From a bacterium (GTDB taxonomy: Bacteria; Sumerlaeota; Sumerlaeia; SLMS01): a DNA stretch of 53,934 bases. The stretch covers positions 1 to 53,934 of the forward strand of contig WGMQ01000039.1 in NCBI GenBank assembly GCA_016125005.1, given 5' to 3'. Of this stretch, positions 1 to 8,530 are shown in pieces. Each line of letters starts with the position of its first letter. The first letter of the stretch is position 1. The notes below the pieces were generated by a model. The model searched no databases and was not told the origin of the DNA. It was given only the letters and a program-made list of their open reading frames with translations. Made by a program: the position numbers and the translations under genes.

Positions 1-129
1 AAGGTGGAGCGGTTTTTCGCTTGGCTCGGGAACTACCGCCGCCTGCTGGTCCGCCACGAGTACTACGGCATGAACTTCCTCGCCTTCGTCCAACTCGCCT
101 GCTCCATCATCTGGCTCAAACAATTATGA
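1..129 (+). CDS. IS5-like transposase, C-terminal end (cut by window edge)
   Basis: Reading from base 1 gives 42 residues ending in TGA at 127-129. They start KVERFFAWLGNYRRLLVRHE and continue to a hydrophobic tail with a final IWLKQL. The V-E-R-x-F-A-W-L block followed by YRRLLVRHEYY is the typical end of DDE transposases of the IS5 group (transposase_11 fold), where the Glu belongs to the catalytic triad. The rest of the gene lies upstream of the window, so intactness cannot be judged. No clear terminal inverted repeat could be picked out between 130 and 287, so the end of the insertion sequence is not defined. Confidence 0.75.
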   Translation, partial: KVERFFAWLGNYRRLLVRHEYYGMNFLAFVQLACSIIWLKQL

Positions 130-287
130 GACCACTTCTAATCAAACCGCCCCTCAACGCCCGGCCGGTTATGCTCGACACGAGCCTCAAAAAAGGGCAG
201 CTTTCCCTGTCGAATCAGGAACCGTGACGATCCTCCCCCCTGTTTTCGTCGGATCGGACCCGGACCAATCATCAAGGATTACCCATC

Positions 288-1256
288 ATGCGTCTTCATT
301 TGGCAGTACTCGCAGCCGTCGCGCTGCTCTCCGGCTGCGCCACCCACAAGGTCACCCTGACCTCCGACCAGCTTGTCGCCGCGGAGAAGGCGGGCATCAG
401 CGAGGAGCGCATTGCCTCCCTCGAAGCCAAGCCTCTCTACAAGATGACCCCCGCCGAGGTTGGCGACTACGTGACCTACGCCCACGAGGCCTATCCCGAC
501 CTGCGCGAGCGCATCGTCCACCTTGGCCGCAAGAACATCGGCCAGCCCTACGAGCTCTACCTGCTCGGCGAGTTCCCCTACGAGACCTACGATTCCCAGC
601 CACTCTACTGCCTCGACAAGAGCGACTGCGTGGTCTTCTCCGAGCACACCTACGCCATGGCCCTCAGCGACTCCTGGGAGTCCTTCTTCTGGACCCTCCA
701 GCGCATTCGTTACCGTGACGGTGTGATCGGCGTGGCCTCGCGCAACCACTACACCGAAGCCGATTGGAACAAGAGCAACACTTGGCTCGTGACCGATGTT
801 TCCGGCCTGGTTGCGGGCGATGCCGCCGCCACCTACAAGCAGAAGGTCAACCGCGCGGCGTTCCTGAAGAAGCGCTACAAGATCGAACGCGACATCCCCG
901 TCGAGACCATCACCGAGACCTACGTCCCCAAGGAAGCCGTCCCCGCCATCCTGGACCAACTCCAGAGCGGCGACTTCGTCAACGTCATCTCAGGCAAGGA
1001 CGGAGGGCTCTATGCGTCCCACGTGGGCCTCGTGGCCGTCGCCGAGGACGGCTCTCGTCACTTCCTGCACTCGAGCCCACCCAAGGTGCGCGAGCAGACA
1101 TTCGAATCCTACATCGCCGCCTGTGAAGCACGCGATGCAAGGAACGAAGCGAAGGGTAAAGACAAGGCCAAGCTCTATGGATTCAAGTTCCTGCGTCTGA
1201 ACGACAACCCGCAGGTTCCCCCCATGCCCGCCCAACAGGTGCCCGGCGGCGGGTGA
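288..1256 (+). CDS. DUF1460 (amidase-like, NlpC/P60-related fold) lipoprotein
   Basis: 322 aa. The N-terminus (MRLHLAVLAAVALLSGCATH) is a lipoprotein signal with a lipobox L-S-G-C at Cys17, so the protein should be membrane-anchored on the periplasmic side. The body carries D-K-S-D-C-V-V-F-S-E (probable nucleophile Cys around residue 110) and, later, a S-H-V-G-L block with the catalytic-type His, followed by R-H-F-L-H-S-S-P. This arrangement is that of the DUF1460 family, papain-like hydrolases thought to act on cell-wall peptides. The ATG follows a long leader without a strong Shine-Dalgarno. The gene stands alone, downstream of the transposase remnant and convergent with the response regulator 5 bp away. 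The substrate is inferred from the family, not visible here. Confidence 0.75.
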   Translation: MRLHLAVLAAVALLSGCATHKVTLTSDQLVAAEKAGISEERIASLEAKPLYKMTPAEVGDYVTYAHEAYPDLRERIVHLGRKNIGQPYELYLLGEFPYETYDSQPLYCLDKSDCVVFSEHTYAMALSDSWESFFWTLQRIRYRDGVIGVASRNHYTEADWNKSNTWLVTDVSGLVAGDAAATYKQKVNRAAFLKKRYKIERDIPVETITETYVPKEAVPAILDQLQSGDFVNVISGKDGGLYASHVGLVAVAEDGSRHFLHSSPPKVREQTFESYIAACEARDARNEAKGKDKAKLYGFKFLRLNDNPQVPPMPAQQVPGGG

Positions 1257-1261
1257 AGCGT

Positions 1262-1639
1262 TCAGGCAGGATTCAGCGCCTTCTCGATGACATCCAGCAG
1301 GTCCGGGATCTTGAAAGGCTTCAGCACGAAGTCGATCGCTCCCAACCCACGCAACCGCTGGCTGTCATCGGGACCGCCGAAGCTCGTCACCAGGATTACC
1401 TTGAAGTCGGGCTTGAGGCTCCGCGCCGCCTTCAGCAGCTCCTCGCCGTCCATCTCCGGCATCCGCACGTCCGAGATCAGCAGGTCATAGCATGCGCCCG
1501 CCCGGAGTAGCTCCAGTGCGTCGGCCCCATGCGCCGCCGTGTCCACATGATAGCCCTCGCGGGAGAGGGTTCTCCGCAGCAATTCGCGCATCTCGCTGTT
1601 GTCTTCGGCGACCAAAAGCCGCCGCTTCGTGCCCGGCAT
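1262..1639 (-). CDS. Single-domain response regulator (CheY-like receiver)
   Basis: 125 aa from the ATG at 1639 (MPGTKRRLLVAEDNSEMREL). It is one receiver domain: acidic pair E-D near the N-terminus, phospho-acceptor Asp in L-L-I-S-D-V-R-M-P-E-M-D-G, Thr in L-V-T-S-F, and Lys in F-V-L-K-P-F. There is no output domain, so it would act by protein contact or as a phosphorelay intermediate. The same frame stays open up to 1708, but that extension is low-quality sequence. A second frame starting at 1677 (MSQTVQEVLEKENAG) also looks coding and would join the receiver frame if one base were shifted in the A-rich stretch near 1645-1655. The true N-terminus is therefore uncertain. No kinase gene is adjacent. 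Confidence 0.85.
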   Translation of the reverse strand: MPGTKRRLLVAEDNSEMRELLRRTLSREGYHVDTAAHGADALELLRAGACYDLLISDVRMPEMDGEELLKAARSLKPDFKVILVTSFGGPDDSQRLRGLGAIDFVLKPFKIPDLLDVIEKALNPA

Positions 1640-1738
1640 TTTCTTTTTCCAGCACCTCTTGTACCGTCTGAGACATGTTGCTCTGCTGCGAAGGGGGAAA
1701 CAAGGCAAGGAGAATGTCGAAAATGGGGCTGGGGCTGG

Positions 1739-4672
1739 TCAGAAGAGCATCCAGCCCTCACGTGAGGCAACGGCTGTGCTCAGGCAGAACGGCGCGATGA
1801 TGGGATTCGGAGTGTAGCCCCCAACGATTGTCCCGGTAGCGTCCATGTTCTCATCCTCCTCGGTACTTCCACTTTGGAGGACTAGCTCGACCCGGTAGAC
1901 CAGGAAGTCGAACAGGGGTGGGGGCGAGAGCCTATCCAGGACCTCGAAGCAGGATGTAAAGCTGCCCATTCCGGGACGGTCGCTCGGGCAGTCGCACGGT
2001 GTCTGGGCAAATGAGATCGTCAGGTCACCGGCGCCGCCGACAAGCACCTCGGGTCCGCCGAACGCGCTGCTTCGCCACACCTTCAGGCCACGATAGAGAG
2101 ACAGGTTAAGTCCATCCAGCCCGATGGGAAGCGACATGCGCTCGGCATCGATCTGGATCGCTCCCCCCACACGTCCGCCAGCCGAGCTCTTCAGCTCGAC
2201 GCGATAGCTGCACGGCCCGGTCAGCGTGCTTGGCGCGAGACACTGCCCAATTGGGCTGAAGACGCTGCACAAACGAGCACTGTAATAGACGAACTGGCCA
2301 TCGTGGGGAAGCGTCACCGCAAGGATTCCACCCACCGCTAGGGAGCTGCTATACACCTCCGGGTTCGTATCGTCGATCGACGAATAGACGAAGACATTCA
2401 AGACGTTGCCTGCGGGAATCACCAAGTTCGAGAATTCGATCTGATACAGGTCGTCGGCCTTGTCGTAGACGATCCCCCAGTCCTCGTCCGTCTCGATGTG
2501 GATCGTGTGGTCCTGGGGGATGCCCACGGCCAGCAGGTTCGCAGTCCCCGACTGTGTGCTGTCGTTGTAGGGAGGGAACTCATAGATGTCGGCAGGCGAA
2601 GTCACCATCCGCACCTGTTGCGACAGCGGGTTGGACGTGTAGCGAACCGTATCGGCGAGCGGATCCCGGCGGTAGGCCACATAGGTGATGGAATACTCGC
2701 CGTTGCCGGGCACTTCGGCGAGGGGCACGGTGCCCTGCCATGTCGTGCTGCTGCCGACGCGGGTCAGCGGGATCGTGGTCACGTCGGCGATCGGTTGGTC
2801 CGCTGTATAGACATCGCCTGACCAGGAGACGATGGCGTCCACACCGTCGGTGCGGCCAAGGCCCACTTCGGCTGAGAGCGGAATCGCTTGGCGCGTCGGG
2901 TACTGCGCGTCCGGCGCGACGGAAACCAGCTCGGGCGCGATGGCGCCGAAGGGAACTGTCTTCCCCAGCACGAAGCGCGACGCGATCTCGCCGTCCAGGC
3001 CCGTATAGACACCATCGCCATCGTCGTCCAGCCAGGGTATCTGGGGCCGGTCGCGCGGAATGCGGAGCGACTGCATCACGCCGTGCGCCTCCGCGAAGGC
3101 ACTGCGCACGGTGACGCCCTTCAGCAGCGCTTGCAGGAGGAAGCTGCTGAAGGACAGCGACGCGCTCGGGCCGCCGCCGAAGTTCGCCAGCCGGTCATCG
3201 GTGGTGCTCGCCACCACGATGCGGCGCGCCCCCGCGGGTGCCCCGGCGCACTGCTTCACAAAGCCCCCTGCGTAGCACGAATCCACCACGACGACCAAGT
3301 CGGCGAGCCCCTCGGCCTGAGCCTCGTCGACCATCGTGTCGAAGGCGCTCGCCGAAAGAACCTGCCGCGGGGACGAAGCTGCATCCAGATAAAAGTACCA
3401 CTCGGAGCCGACGGGATCGTACTCGCCGTGATCGAAAAGGAAAATGGTTAACTGGCGCGCGTCCCCGGCAAAGTCGCGAAGGCCATCCTGGAGGGTAGCC
3501 AACGTCGCCGGGCCGTCCACGAGAGGGTTCTCGCCGGGCGACTCGAACGCGGAAAGATAGAGAATGTCCTCCTTCGGAACGCCGCGAATCGTCGAGGTCA
3601 GGTGGGCAAGCTCCGCGAGGGAACGCGTCTTCTCAGCAATCGCGTTGCCAAGGTACCGCCCGCCACCGGCGACGATGAGGACCTTTGCTTTGGTATGGGG
3701 AGTCCGCAGGCCCGACGGCCACCAGCGCACAGTGCCGTCCCGGGACCCGGTGAGAACTTGGGTGCTGTCTGGAGAGAAGGCAACATATGTGATCGCATTT
3801 GTGTGGCCCGAGAAGGTCCGCAGCTCTGCTCCCGTCCTCGCGTCCCAAAGCCGCGCTGTCTTATCCGAGGAACCTGTTAAGACGTGAGAGCCGTCCGGAG
3901 AGAACGCCACGGAACTCACAGTGCCGCTGTGCCCGACAAGGGTTAGCAGCTGCTCCCCCGTGTTGGCATCCCAAAGCCTCGCGGTGCTGTCGCCAAATGC
4001 TTCACCAGCGAGGACACGGGTTCCATCTGGCGAAAGCGCCACTGAGGTCACAGGGCTGGTGTGGCCGGTGAAGGTTCGCAGCTCCGCCCCCGTGCTCGCG
4101 TCCCATAGCCGCGCCCTACCGTCACTGGACCCGGTGAGGACGCGGGTGCCGTCCGGCGAGAACGCCACGGAGCTCACATCGTAGGTGTGGCCGGTGAAGG
4201 TTCGCAGCACCGCCCCCGTGCTCGGGTCCCAAAGCCGGGCCGAGTTGTCCGAGGACCCGGTGAGGACGCGGGTGCCGTCCGGCGAGAACGCCACGGAGTT
4301 CACATGGTAGGTGTGGCCGGTGAAGGTTCGCAGCACCGCCCCTGTGCTGGCGTCCCATAACCGCGCGGTGTGGTCCGTTGACCCGGTGAGGACGCGGGTG
4401 CCGTCCGGCGAGAACGCCACGGACTCCACCGTGCGAGTGTGTCCGGCGAATTCACGCACGACCTCCCCCGTTTCGGCGTCCCACAAATAGGCCTCCGCCC
4501 CACTGCAGGTGGCTATGAACTTATCGTCGGGAGAATATGCAGCGCTTTTCAGCGTCCCCATCCCGAACCGTCGGATGTAGTCGGTGACGACTTCCTGTCC
4601 CCTGAGCGGGGCCGCGAGGGTGAGCAGTGCCAAGGCGATGGCGCAGAGGATGGCGCGGGGGGTAAGTGGCAC
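1739..4672 (-). CDS. Secreted WD40-repeat protein with caspase-like (clan CD) peptidase domain
   Basis: 977 aa from a GTG at 4672. That start is preferred because it begins directly on a signal peptide (PLTPRAILCAIALALLTLAA) with AGGG about 10 bases upstream; the frame is open to an ATG at 4714. After the signal come seven WD40 repeats of about 42 residues (S-V-A-F-S-P-D-G ... A-R-L-W-D ... G-H), enough for one propeller. A peptidase C13/caspase-like domain follows, with catalytic-type His in F-L-F-D-H-G-E (about residue 415) and Cys in V-V-D-S-C-Y-A-G-G (about 466). The last 400 residues are beta-rich, with a segment resembling bacterial pre-peptidase C-terminal domains. It ends A-S-R-E-G-W-M-L-F, a tail shared with the FG-GAP protein ending at 44103. 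The gene is divergent from the glycosyltransferase. Activity and target are unknown. Confidence 0.85.
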   Translation of the reverse strand: MPLTPRAILCAIALALLTLAAPLRGQEVVTDYIRRFGMGTLKSAAYSPDDKFIATCSGAEAYLWDAETGEVVREFAGHTRTVESVAFSPDGTRVLTGSTDHTARLWDASTGAVLRTFTGHTYHVNSVAFSPDGTRVLTGSSDNSARLWDPSTGAVLRTFTGHTYDVSSVAFSPDGTRVLTGSSDGRARLWDASTGAELRTFTGHTSPVTSVALSPDGTRVLAGEAFGDSTARLWDANTGEQLLTLVGHSGTVSSVAFSPDGSHVLTGSSDKTARLWDARTGAELRTFSGHTNAITYVAFSPDSTQVLTGSRDGTVRWWPSGLRTPHTKAKVLIVAGGGRYLGNAIAEKTRSLAELAHLTSTIRGVPKEDILYLSAFESPGENPLVDGPATLATLQDGLRDFAGDARQLTIFLFDHGEYDPVGSEWYFYLDAASSPRQVLSASAFDTMVDEAQAEGLADLVVVVDSCYAGGFVKQCAGAPAGARRIVVASTTDDRLANFGGGPSASLSFSSFLLQALLKGVTVRSAFAEAHGVMQSLRIPRDRPQIPWLDDDGDGVYTGLDGEIASRFVLGKTVPFGAIAPELVSVAPDAQYPTRQAIPLSAEVGLGRTDGVDAIVSWSGDVYTADQPIADVTTIPLTRVGSSTTWQGTVPLAEVPGNGEYSITYVAYRRDPLADTVRYTSNPLSQQVRMVTSPADIYEFPPYNDSTQSGTANLLAVGIPQDHTIHIETDEDWGIVYDKADDLYQIEFSNLVIPAGNVLNVFVYSSIDDTNPEVYSSSLAVGGILAVTLPHDGQFVYYSARLCSVFSPIGQCLAPSTLTGPCSYRVELKSSAGGRVGGAIQIDAERMSLPIGLDGLNLSLYRGLKVWRSSAFGGPEVLVGGAGDLTISFAQTPCDCPSDRPGMGSFTSCFEVLDRLSPPPLFDFLVYRVELVLQSGSTEEDENMDATGTIVGGYTPNPIIAPFCLSTAVASREGWMLF
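4129..4423 (-). repeat. Tandem 126-bp repeat inside the WD40 domain
   Basis: A 43-bp block beginning ACCCGGTGAGGACGCGGG (plus strand) occurs identically at 4129-4171, 4255-4297 and 4381-4423, spaced exactly 126 bp (42 codons, one WD40 blade). The intervening sequence is also close to identical. This reflects recent internal duplication or gene conversion among propeller blades. Confidence 0.9.
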
Positions 4673-4711
4673 GATTATGGAGCCCTGATGGATTGTATGC
4701 CCCACTGGAAA

Positions 4712-4751
4712 CATTGGTGACCAAAGTCGTCAATGGCGAACCATTGGTGAC
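4712..4751. repeat. Direct repeat CATTGGTGAC in a divergent promoter region
   Basis: CATTGGTGAC occurs at 4712-4721 and 4742-4751, 30 bp apart (about three helical turns), with CAATGG at 4731-4736 between them in the opposite sense. It lies between the divergent WD40-caspase gene and the glycosyltransferase. It could be an operator, but there is no further support. Confidence 0.4.
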
Positions 4752-4820
4752 GTCGTGCGCCGCTCTCCCCTCGCAGCCTCCGTTTGACTCCCGGCGGCGG
4801 GTGGGGCCGATGGAGCGACG

Positions 4821-6401
4821 ATGACTGCGCCGATCGATCACGAGAACCAAGGGCCCCCCTCGCCATCCTGGGGATTGATTGCGTTGGCGGCGGTTGTGTG
4901 TGTTGTGTTGAAGCTCGTTTTCGCGACGCAGCGCGGCTTTTGGATCGACGAGTATTATACGCTAAGCGCCGTGCAGATGGACTTGGGGGCGCTCGTGCGG
5001 GATCGGCTGGAGCGCGGCCATTCGCCGCTTCCGTTTCTCTACGCCAAGCTATTCCACGACTACCTGGGCACGAGCGAATGGTGGCTCAAGCTCAGTTCGG
5101 CGCTGGCGGCGGGTGTGGCGACGCTTGGCGTTGGGGCGCTGTTGCGGGAGTTCCGCGTGCGCTTCGCGGGTGTGGTGCTGGTGCTTGCGGCCCTTCAGCC
5201 CTACTGGCAGGAGATCGGGACCGAGTTCCGCTATACGATGCCGCTGGTGGCGCTGGCGACCTGGTCGGGCTTCCTGGCTATTCGCTGGTGCGCGACGCGC
5301 GACTGGCGCTGGGCATCGGCCTTCCTGGCCGTGGCGACGGTGATGATGTGGTGGCACGGGAGCGCCCAGTTTGTGCTGCTGTCCCTGCTTGTCTATACAC
5401 TGCTCGCGGCGCGTCGGACCGGCGAGGTTGGGTTCGCGCGACGGGCCGCAGTCCTGGCGACGCCCGTCGTGGCGGCGTTCCTTCTTTCGCTGCCGCTGCT
5501 TGGCCTCATCAGCCACTACAAGATCGCAAACGAGGAAAAGAAGCCCGAGTGGCCGTCGCTACGGATCGCGTTCGAGAACGTGACGCACACGGCGCTGGGA
5601 GAGGATCGGGGCCTGGAGTCCGTCGTTGGCCCGGTCGGTGGCGCTCTTGGCCTAGTGGCGACAGTCTGCTTTGTGGTCGCGATTTGGGGCGCGTGGCGAC
5701 TTCTTCGCCGCGGGGATCAGGGCTCCGTCGCGTTGCGCAGTTACCTGTTGGCAACGCTGGTTGGGACTCCGCTGGGCATACTTGTCTATACAACGGTCGC
5801 CAGCGCGGTGCAGGGCCCAGAGCGCTATGTTGCCTACCTTTCCGTCCCCGGGATACTGGTGCTGGGGCTTGGTTGGTCCGCCAGCGAGGCGTGGAAGCCG
5901 ATCATGCGGCGCGGCTGGCGCTGGTGCCTCGGCGTGTCGTATATACTGCTATTAATTGTCAATGCGCTCGACCAAGGGGACTGGCACCGCGAGTGCAGTC
6001 GTTGGATGGCAGCGAACCGTCGCGCCGACGAACCGCTCATTACGATGGGGAAGGGCATGAACGAGGTCGGACTGCGCTATCACGGCCTTCGCTGGGAAGG
6101 ATTCATCGACGGTGTTGATTCGCAGAGCCGCGATACCAGCGGGATGGAGCAGGCGATCCGCGATGCGATGAAGAGTGCCGATTCAGGGTGGCTATTTCTC
6201 TACCGACCGGGTCGCGCGGACCTCGACGCGATGCTGGCGAGGCTTCAGGCGGAAGGCTTCCTCCGAGGCTATCGTCGTCGCTACTTCAGCCGCGAGATGT
6301 CACTCGTGGCAATTGCCCGCACGACGGCAGGACTGGGGCGCCTGGCGGCGCTTGACACGGTTCCGGCTCCCTGGATCACCAGCAATCCGCCCCGCGACTG
6401 A
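4821..6401 (+). CDS. GT-C family glycosyltransferase (GT39/GT83-like, integral membrane)
   Basis: 526 aa. After a short cytoplasmic N-terminus come a first membrane helix (GLIALAAVVCVVLKLVF), the loop motif F-W-I-D-E-Y-Y-T-L and then G-H-S-P-L-P-F-L-Y-A-K. The acidic pair after helix 1 is the hallmark of GT-C enzymes such as PMT and ArnT, which transfer sugars from polyprenyl-phosphate donors on the periplasmic face. About ten further hydrophobic segments follow to residue 380, then a soluble C-terminal part with R-Y-H-G-L-R-W-E. The ATG has GGAG 5 bases upstream. It carries two copies of the YGTCTATACR motif (5391, 5784), both read as Val-Tyr-Thr. Donor and acceptor cannot be told from sequence, and no partner sugar genes are nearby. 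Confidence 0.8.
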   Translation: MTAPIDHENQGPPSPSWGLIALAAVVCVVLKLVFATQRGFWIDEYYTLSAVQMDLGALVRDRLERGHSPLPFLYAKLFHDYLGTSEWWLKLSSALAAGVATLGVGALLREFRVRFAGVVLVLAALQPYWQEIGTEFRYTMPLVALATWSGFLAIRWCATRDWRWASAFLAVATVMMWWHGSAQFVLLSLLVYTLLAARRTGEVGFARRAAVLATPVVAAFLLSLPLLGLISHYKIANEEKKPEWPSLRIAFENVTHTALGEDRGLESVVGPVGGALGLVATVCFVVAIWGAWRLLRRGDQGSVALRSYLLATLVGTPLGILVYTTVASAVQGPERYVAYLSVPGILVLGLGWSASEAWKPIMRRGWRWCLGVSYILLLIVNALDQGDWHRECSRWMAANRRADEPLITMGKGMNEVGLRYHGLRWEGFIDGVDSQSRDTSGMEQAIRDAMKSADSGWLFLYRPGRADLDAMLARLQAEGFLRGYRRRYFSREMSLVAIARTTAGLGRLAALDTVPAPWITSNPPRD

Positions 6402-6408
6402 GCCGATC

Positions 6409-6426
6409 TAGATTGCTTTCAATCTA
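6409..6426. terminator. Possible bidirectional terminator hairpin
   Basis: TAGATTG-CTTT-CAATCTA is a perfect 7-bp stem with a 4-base loop between the convergent glycosyltransferase and oppC-like genes. It is followed by TCTTTCT on the plus strand. The stem is AT-rich and there is no clean T-run, so support is modest. Confidence 0.4.
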
Positions 6427-6431
6427 TCTTT

Positions 6432-7322
6432 CTATACGTCCTTCATGTGTGGGTCCAGTACGTCCCGCAATCCGTCGCCGACGAAGTTGAACCCGAGTAC
6501 CGTGCATAGGATCGCAATGCCCGGGAAGAGCGGAAGCCATGCGTAGAAGAGGAGATACTCGCGCCCCTCGGAGAGCATGTTTCCCCAGGTGGGTTCGGGT
6601 GGTTGCGCGCCAAGGCCAAGGAAGCTAAGGCCGGATTCGGCCAGGATCGCGGTCGAGACCTTGAGCGTTCCATAGACCAGCAGCGTGCCGACCAGATTCG
6701 GCAGAATGTCCATCAGCATGATGCGGCGACGATTCGCTCCCAGTGCCCGTGCCGCGTCGACAAACTGCTCCTCGCGAAGGGAAAGGACGCTGCCTCGCAC
6801 GAGGCGTACATAGTCCGGGAACGTGGCGAAGCCGAGCGACAGGATCACCGGCAGGGAGGAGAAGGTCCGCAGCCCAATCGCTGTCTCCAGTTTCATCAGC
6901 AGCCACGGCCCCACAGTTGCCGAGACGGTGATGGCCAGCAGCATGAACGGGAACGCCAGCATGATGTCGACGAGGCGCATGATGATGCGCTCCCACCAGC
7001 CGCCAAGGTACCCCGCCAGCAGACCCAGGACGGTACCGATGGTCATGCCGATGGAGACCACCATCACGCCGACAAGAAGCGAAGTGCGCGACGCATAGAC
7101 GATGCGAGACATGACGTCGCGGCCCAGGTGATCGGTCCCCATGGGATGGGCCCACGACGGCGGGCTCAGAGCTTCCGATGGTACTTGCTTGATGACGTTC
7201 TCGAACGGCACCAACACGGTGGAGAGCAGCGCCGTGACCACGAGGATCGTCACAACGACGAGGCCCACCACGGCGAGACGATTGCGCCGGAATCGGCGCC
7301 AGAATTCGCTCAGTCCCTCCAT
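6432..7322 (-). CDS. Peptide ABC transporter permease, OppC/DppC type
   Basis: 296 aa. It has a short N-terminal cytoplasmic segment (FWRRFRRNRLAVVGL), a first helix, then H-P-M-G-T-D-H-L-G-R-D-V, the classic OppC/DppC block, and about five more helices. The EAA coupling loop reads V-D-A-A-R-A-L-G-A-N-R-R-R-I with downstream D-I-L-P-N-L. This is the inner-membrane half of a peptide or nickel importer. The ATG overlaps the upstream permease stop by one base (TGATG), with GGAGG 9 bases before it inside the upstream gene, so the two are translationally coupled. Length is normal for the family. Confidence 0.93.
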   Translation of the reverse strand: MEGLSEFWRRFRRNRLAVVGLVVVTILVVTALLSTVLVPFENVIKQVPSEALSPPSWAHPMGTDHLGRDVMSRIVYASRTSLLVGVMVVSIGMTIGTVLGLLAGYLGGWWERIIMRLVDIMLAFPFMLLAITVSATVGPWLLMKLETAIGLRTFSSLPVILSLGFATFPDYVRLVRGSVLSLREEQFVDAARALGANRRRIMLMDILPNLVGTLLVYGTLKVSTAILAESGLSFLGLGAQPPEPTWGNMLSEGREYLLFYAWLPLFPGIAILCTVLGFNFVGDGLRDVLDPHMKDV

Positions 7323-8530
7323 CAGTTGGCTCCTCCATCAAGGCGGATTCTCGGATCAAGGTAAGTGTATAGTAGGTCGACCGCCAGATTGAGGAGCACG
7401 AAGATCGTCGCCAGCATCAGCACGCAACCCATCGTCACGGGTAGGTCGCGCTGGAGGATCGACTCAACGAAGAGCTTCCCCACGCCCGGCCAGTTGAAGA
7501 CCGTCTCCACGATGACCGATCCTCCCAGCAACGAACCCATCGATAGACCCGCTACGGTCACGAACGGAATCAGCGCGTTCTTGAGCGCATGCCGCATCAC
7601 GACCGGGCCCTTGGCCAGGCCCTTGGCTCGGGCTGTGCGGATGTAGTCCTGATTGAGAACCTGAAGCATCGACGAGCGCAGGATTCGGCTGAGGAACGCC
7701 CCACTGCTCAGACCCAGCGTGATCGCCGGCAGGAACAGGTGCGCCAGCATTGAGGGGGTTCCAAACTCACCGCGCCCCGAAGGCGGAAACCACTGGAGCG
7801 AGCGCGAGCAGATGATGATGAGTTCCAGCCCGAGCCAGAAGCCAGGCATTGCGAGGAAGAGAAAGACCATCAGGCGAAATGCGCTCTCGAACCAACTCCT
7901 TGGATAGACAGCCGAGAATGTGCCGACGAAGAGGCCAGCACCGACCGCGAAGATGATCGCGGCAAGGGCCAGCTCGATGGTGGCGGGGAGACGCGCCAGG
8001 ATCTCCTGCGTCACGGGTCGGTCGCGGACGATCGACGTCCCGAAGTTTCCCTGAAGCACTCCTCGCTTCCAGGGCACAACGATTTCGCTGTCCATCGCAA
8101 CCTCTCCATCGGGGAGCGGCTTGCTCAACTGGATCGTGTCGCCAATGCGGCCTGAAATGGTCCGTTCGACCTGCTCGCCCTCCACGGTGAAGAGCACCCG
8201 GTCGTTGCGAAGAAACCCGTGCTCCGGTGCGAGGGTCAGCTTGGTCCGTCCGCCGTCTGTGTCACTATCATCGGCGGGCACATCGATGATGCGCCCGGTC
8301 TTTCCAGAAAAGACATTGAGGCCCATGTAGGTGAAGTATTGCTCGTAAAGTGGACGATCGAGTCCCATCTGTCGCCGTAGTTCCTCGACCGCCTCGGGTG
8401 ACGCTTCCGTTCCCAACATCAGGCGGACAGGATCGCCCGGGGCGAGGCGCATCATCAGGAAGGTGAGGATGGAGACGCCGATGAGAGTCGGGACCAGCTG
8501 TAGTAGACGTTGCAGAAGGATCTTCATCAT
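7322..8530 (-). CDS. Peptide ABC transporter permease, OppB/DppB type, with a periplasmic insertion
   Basis: 402 aa, against about 305-340 for typical OppB/DppB. The start (LLQRLLQLVPTLIGVSILTF) and the G-D-P motif are canonical, as is the C-terminal half with EAA loop R-T-A-R-A-K-G-L and P-G-V-G-K-L-F. Between E-Q-Y-F-T-Y-M-G-L and L-Q-G-N-F-G-T-S, which normally join almost directly, about 85 residues are inserted. They form a beta-rich hydrophilic segment with runs such as I-I-D-V-P-A-D-D-S-D and E-R-T-I-S-G-R-I-G. By topology it sits in the periplasmic loop between helices 1 and 2, where it could touch the binding protein. The start overlaps the stop of the binding-protein gene by one base. 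Confidence 0.92.
   Translation of the reverse strand: MMKILLQRLLQLVPTLIGVSILTFLMMRLAPGDPVRLMLGTEASPEAVEELRRQMGLDRPLYEQYFTYMGLNVFSGKTGRIIDVPADDSDTDGGRTKLTLAPEHGFLRNDRVLFTVEGEQVERTISGRIGDTIQLSKPLPDGEVAMDSEIVVPWKRGVLQGNFGTSIVRDRPVTQEILARLPATIELALAAIIFAVGAGLFVGTFSAVYPRSWFESAFRLMVFLFLAMPGFWLGLELIIICSRSLQWFPPSGRGEFGTPSMLAHLFLPAITLGLSSGAFLSRILRSSMLQVLNQDYIRTARAKGLAKGPVVMRHALKNALIPFVTVAGLSMGSLLGGSVIVETVFNWPGVGKLFVESILQRDLPVTMGCVLMLATIFVLLNLAVDLLYTYLDPRIRLDGGAN

Noticed and set aside
4080..4460. CRISPR-like regular repeats
   Set aside because: The 126-bp period is in frame and encodes WD40 blades; there are no unique spacers.
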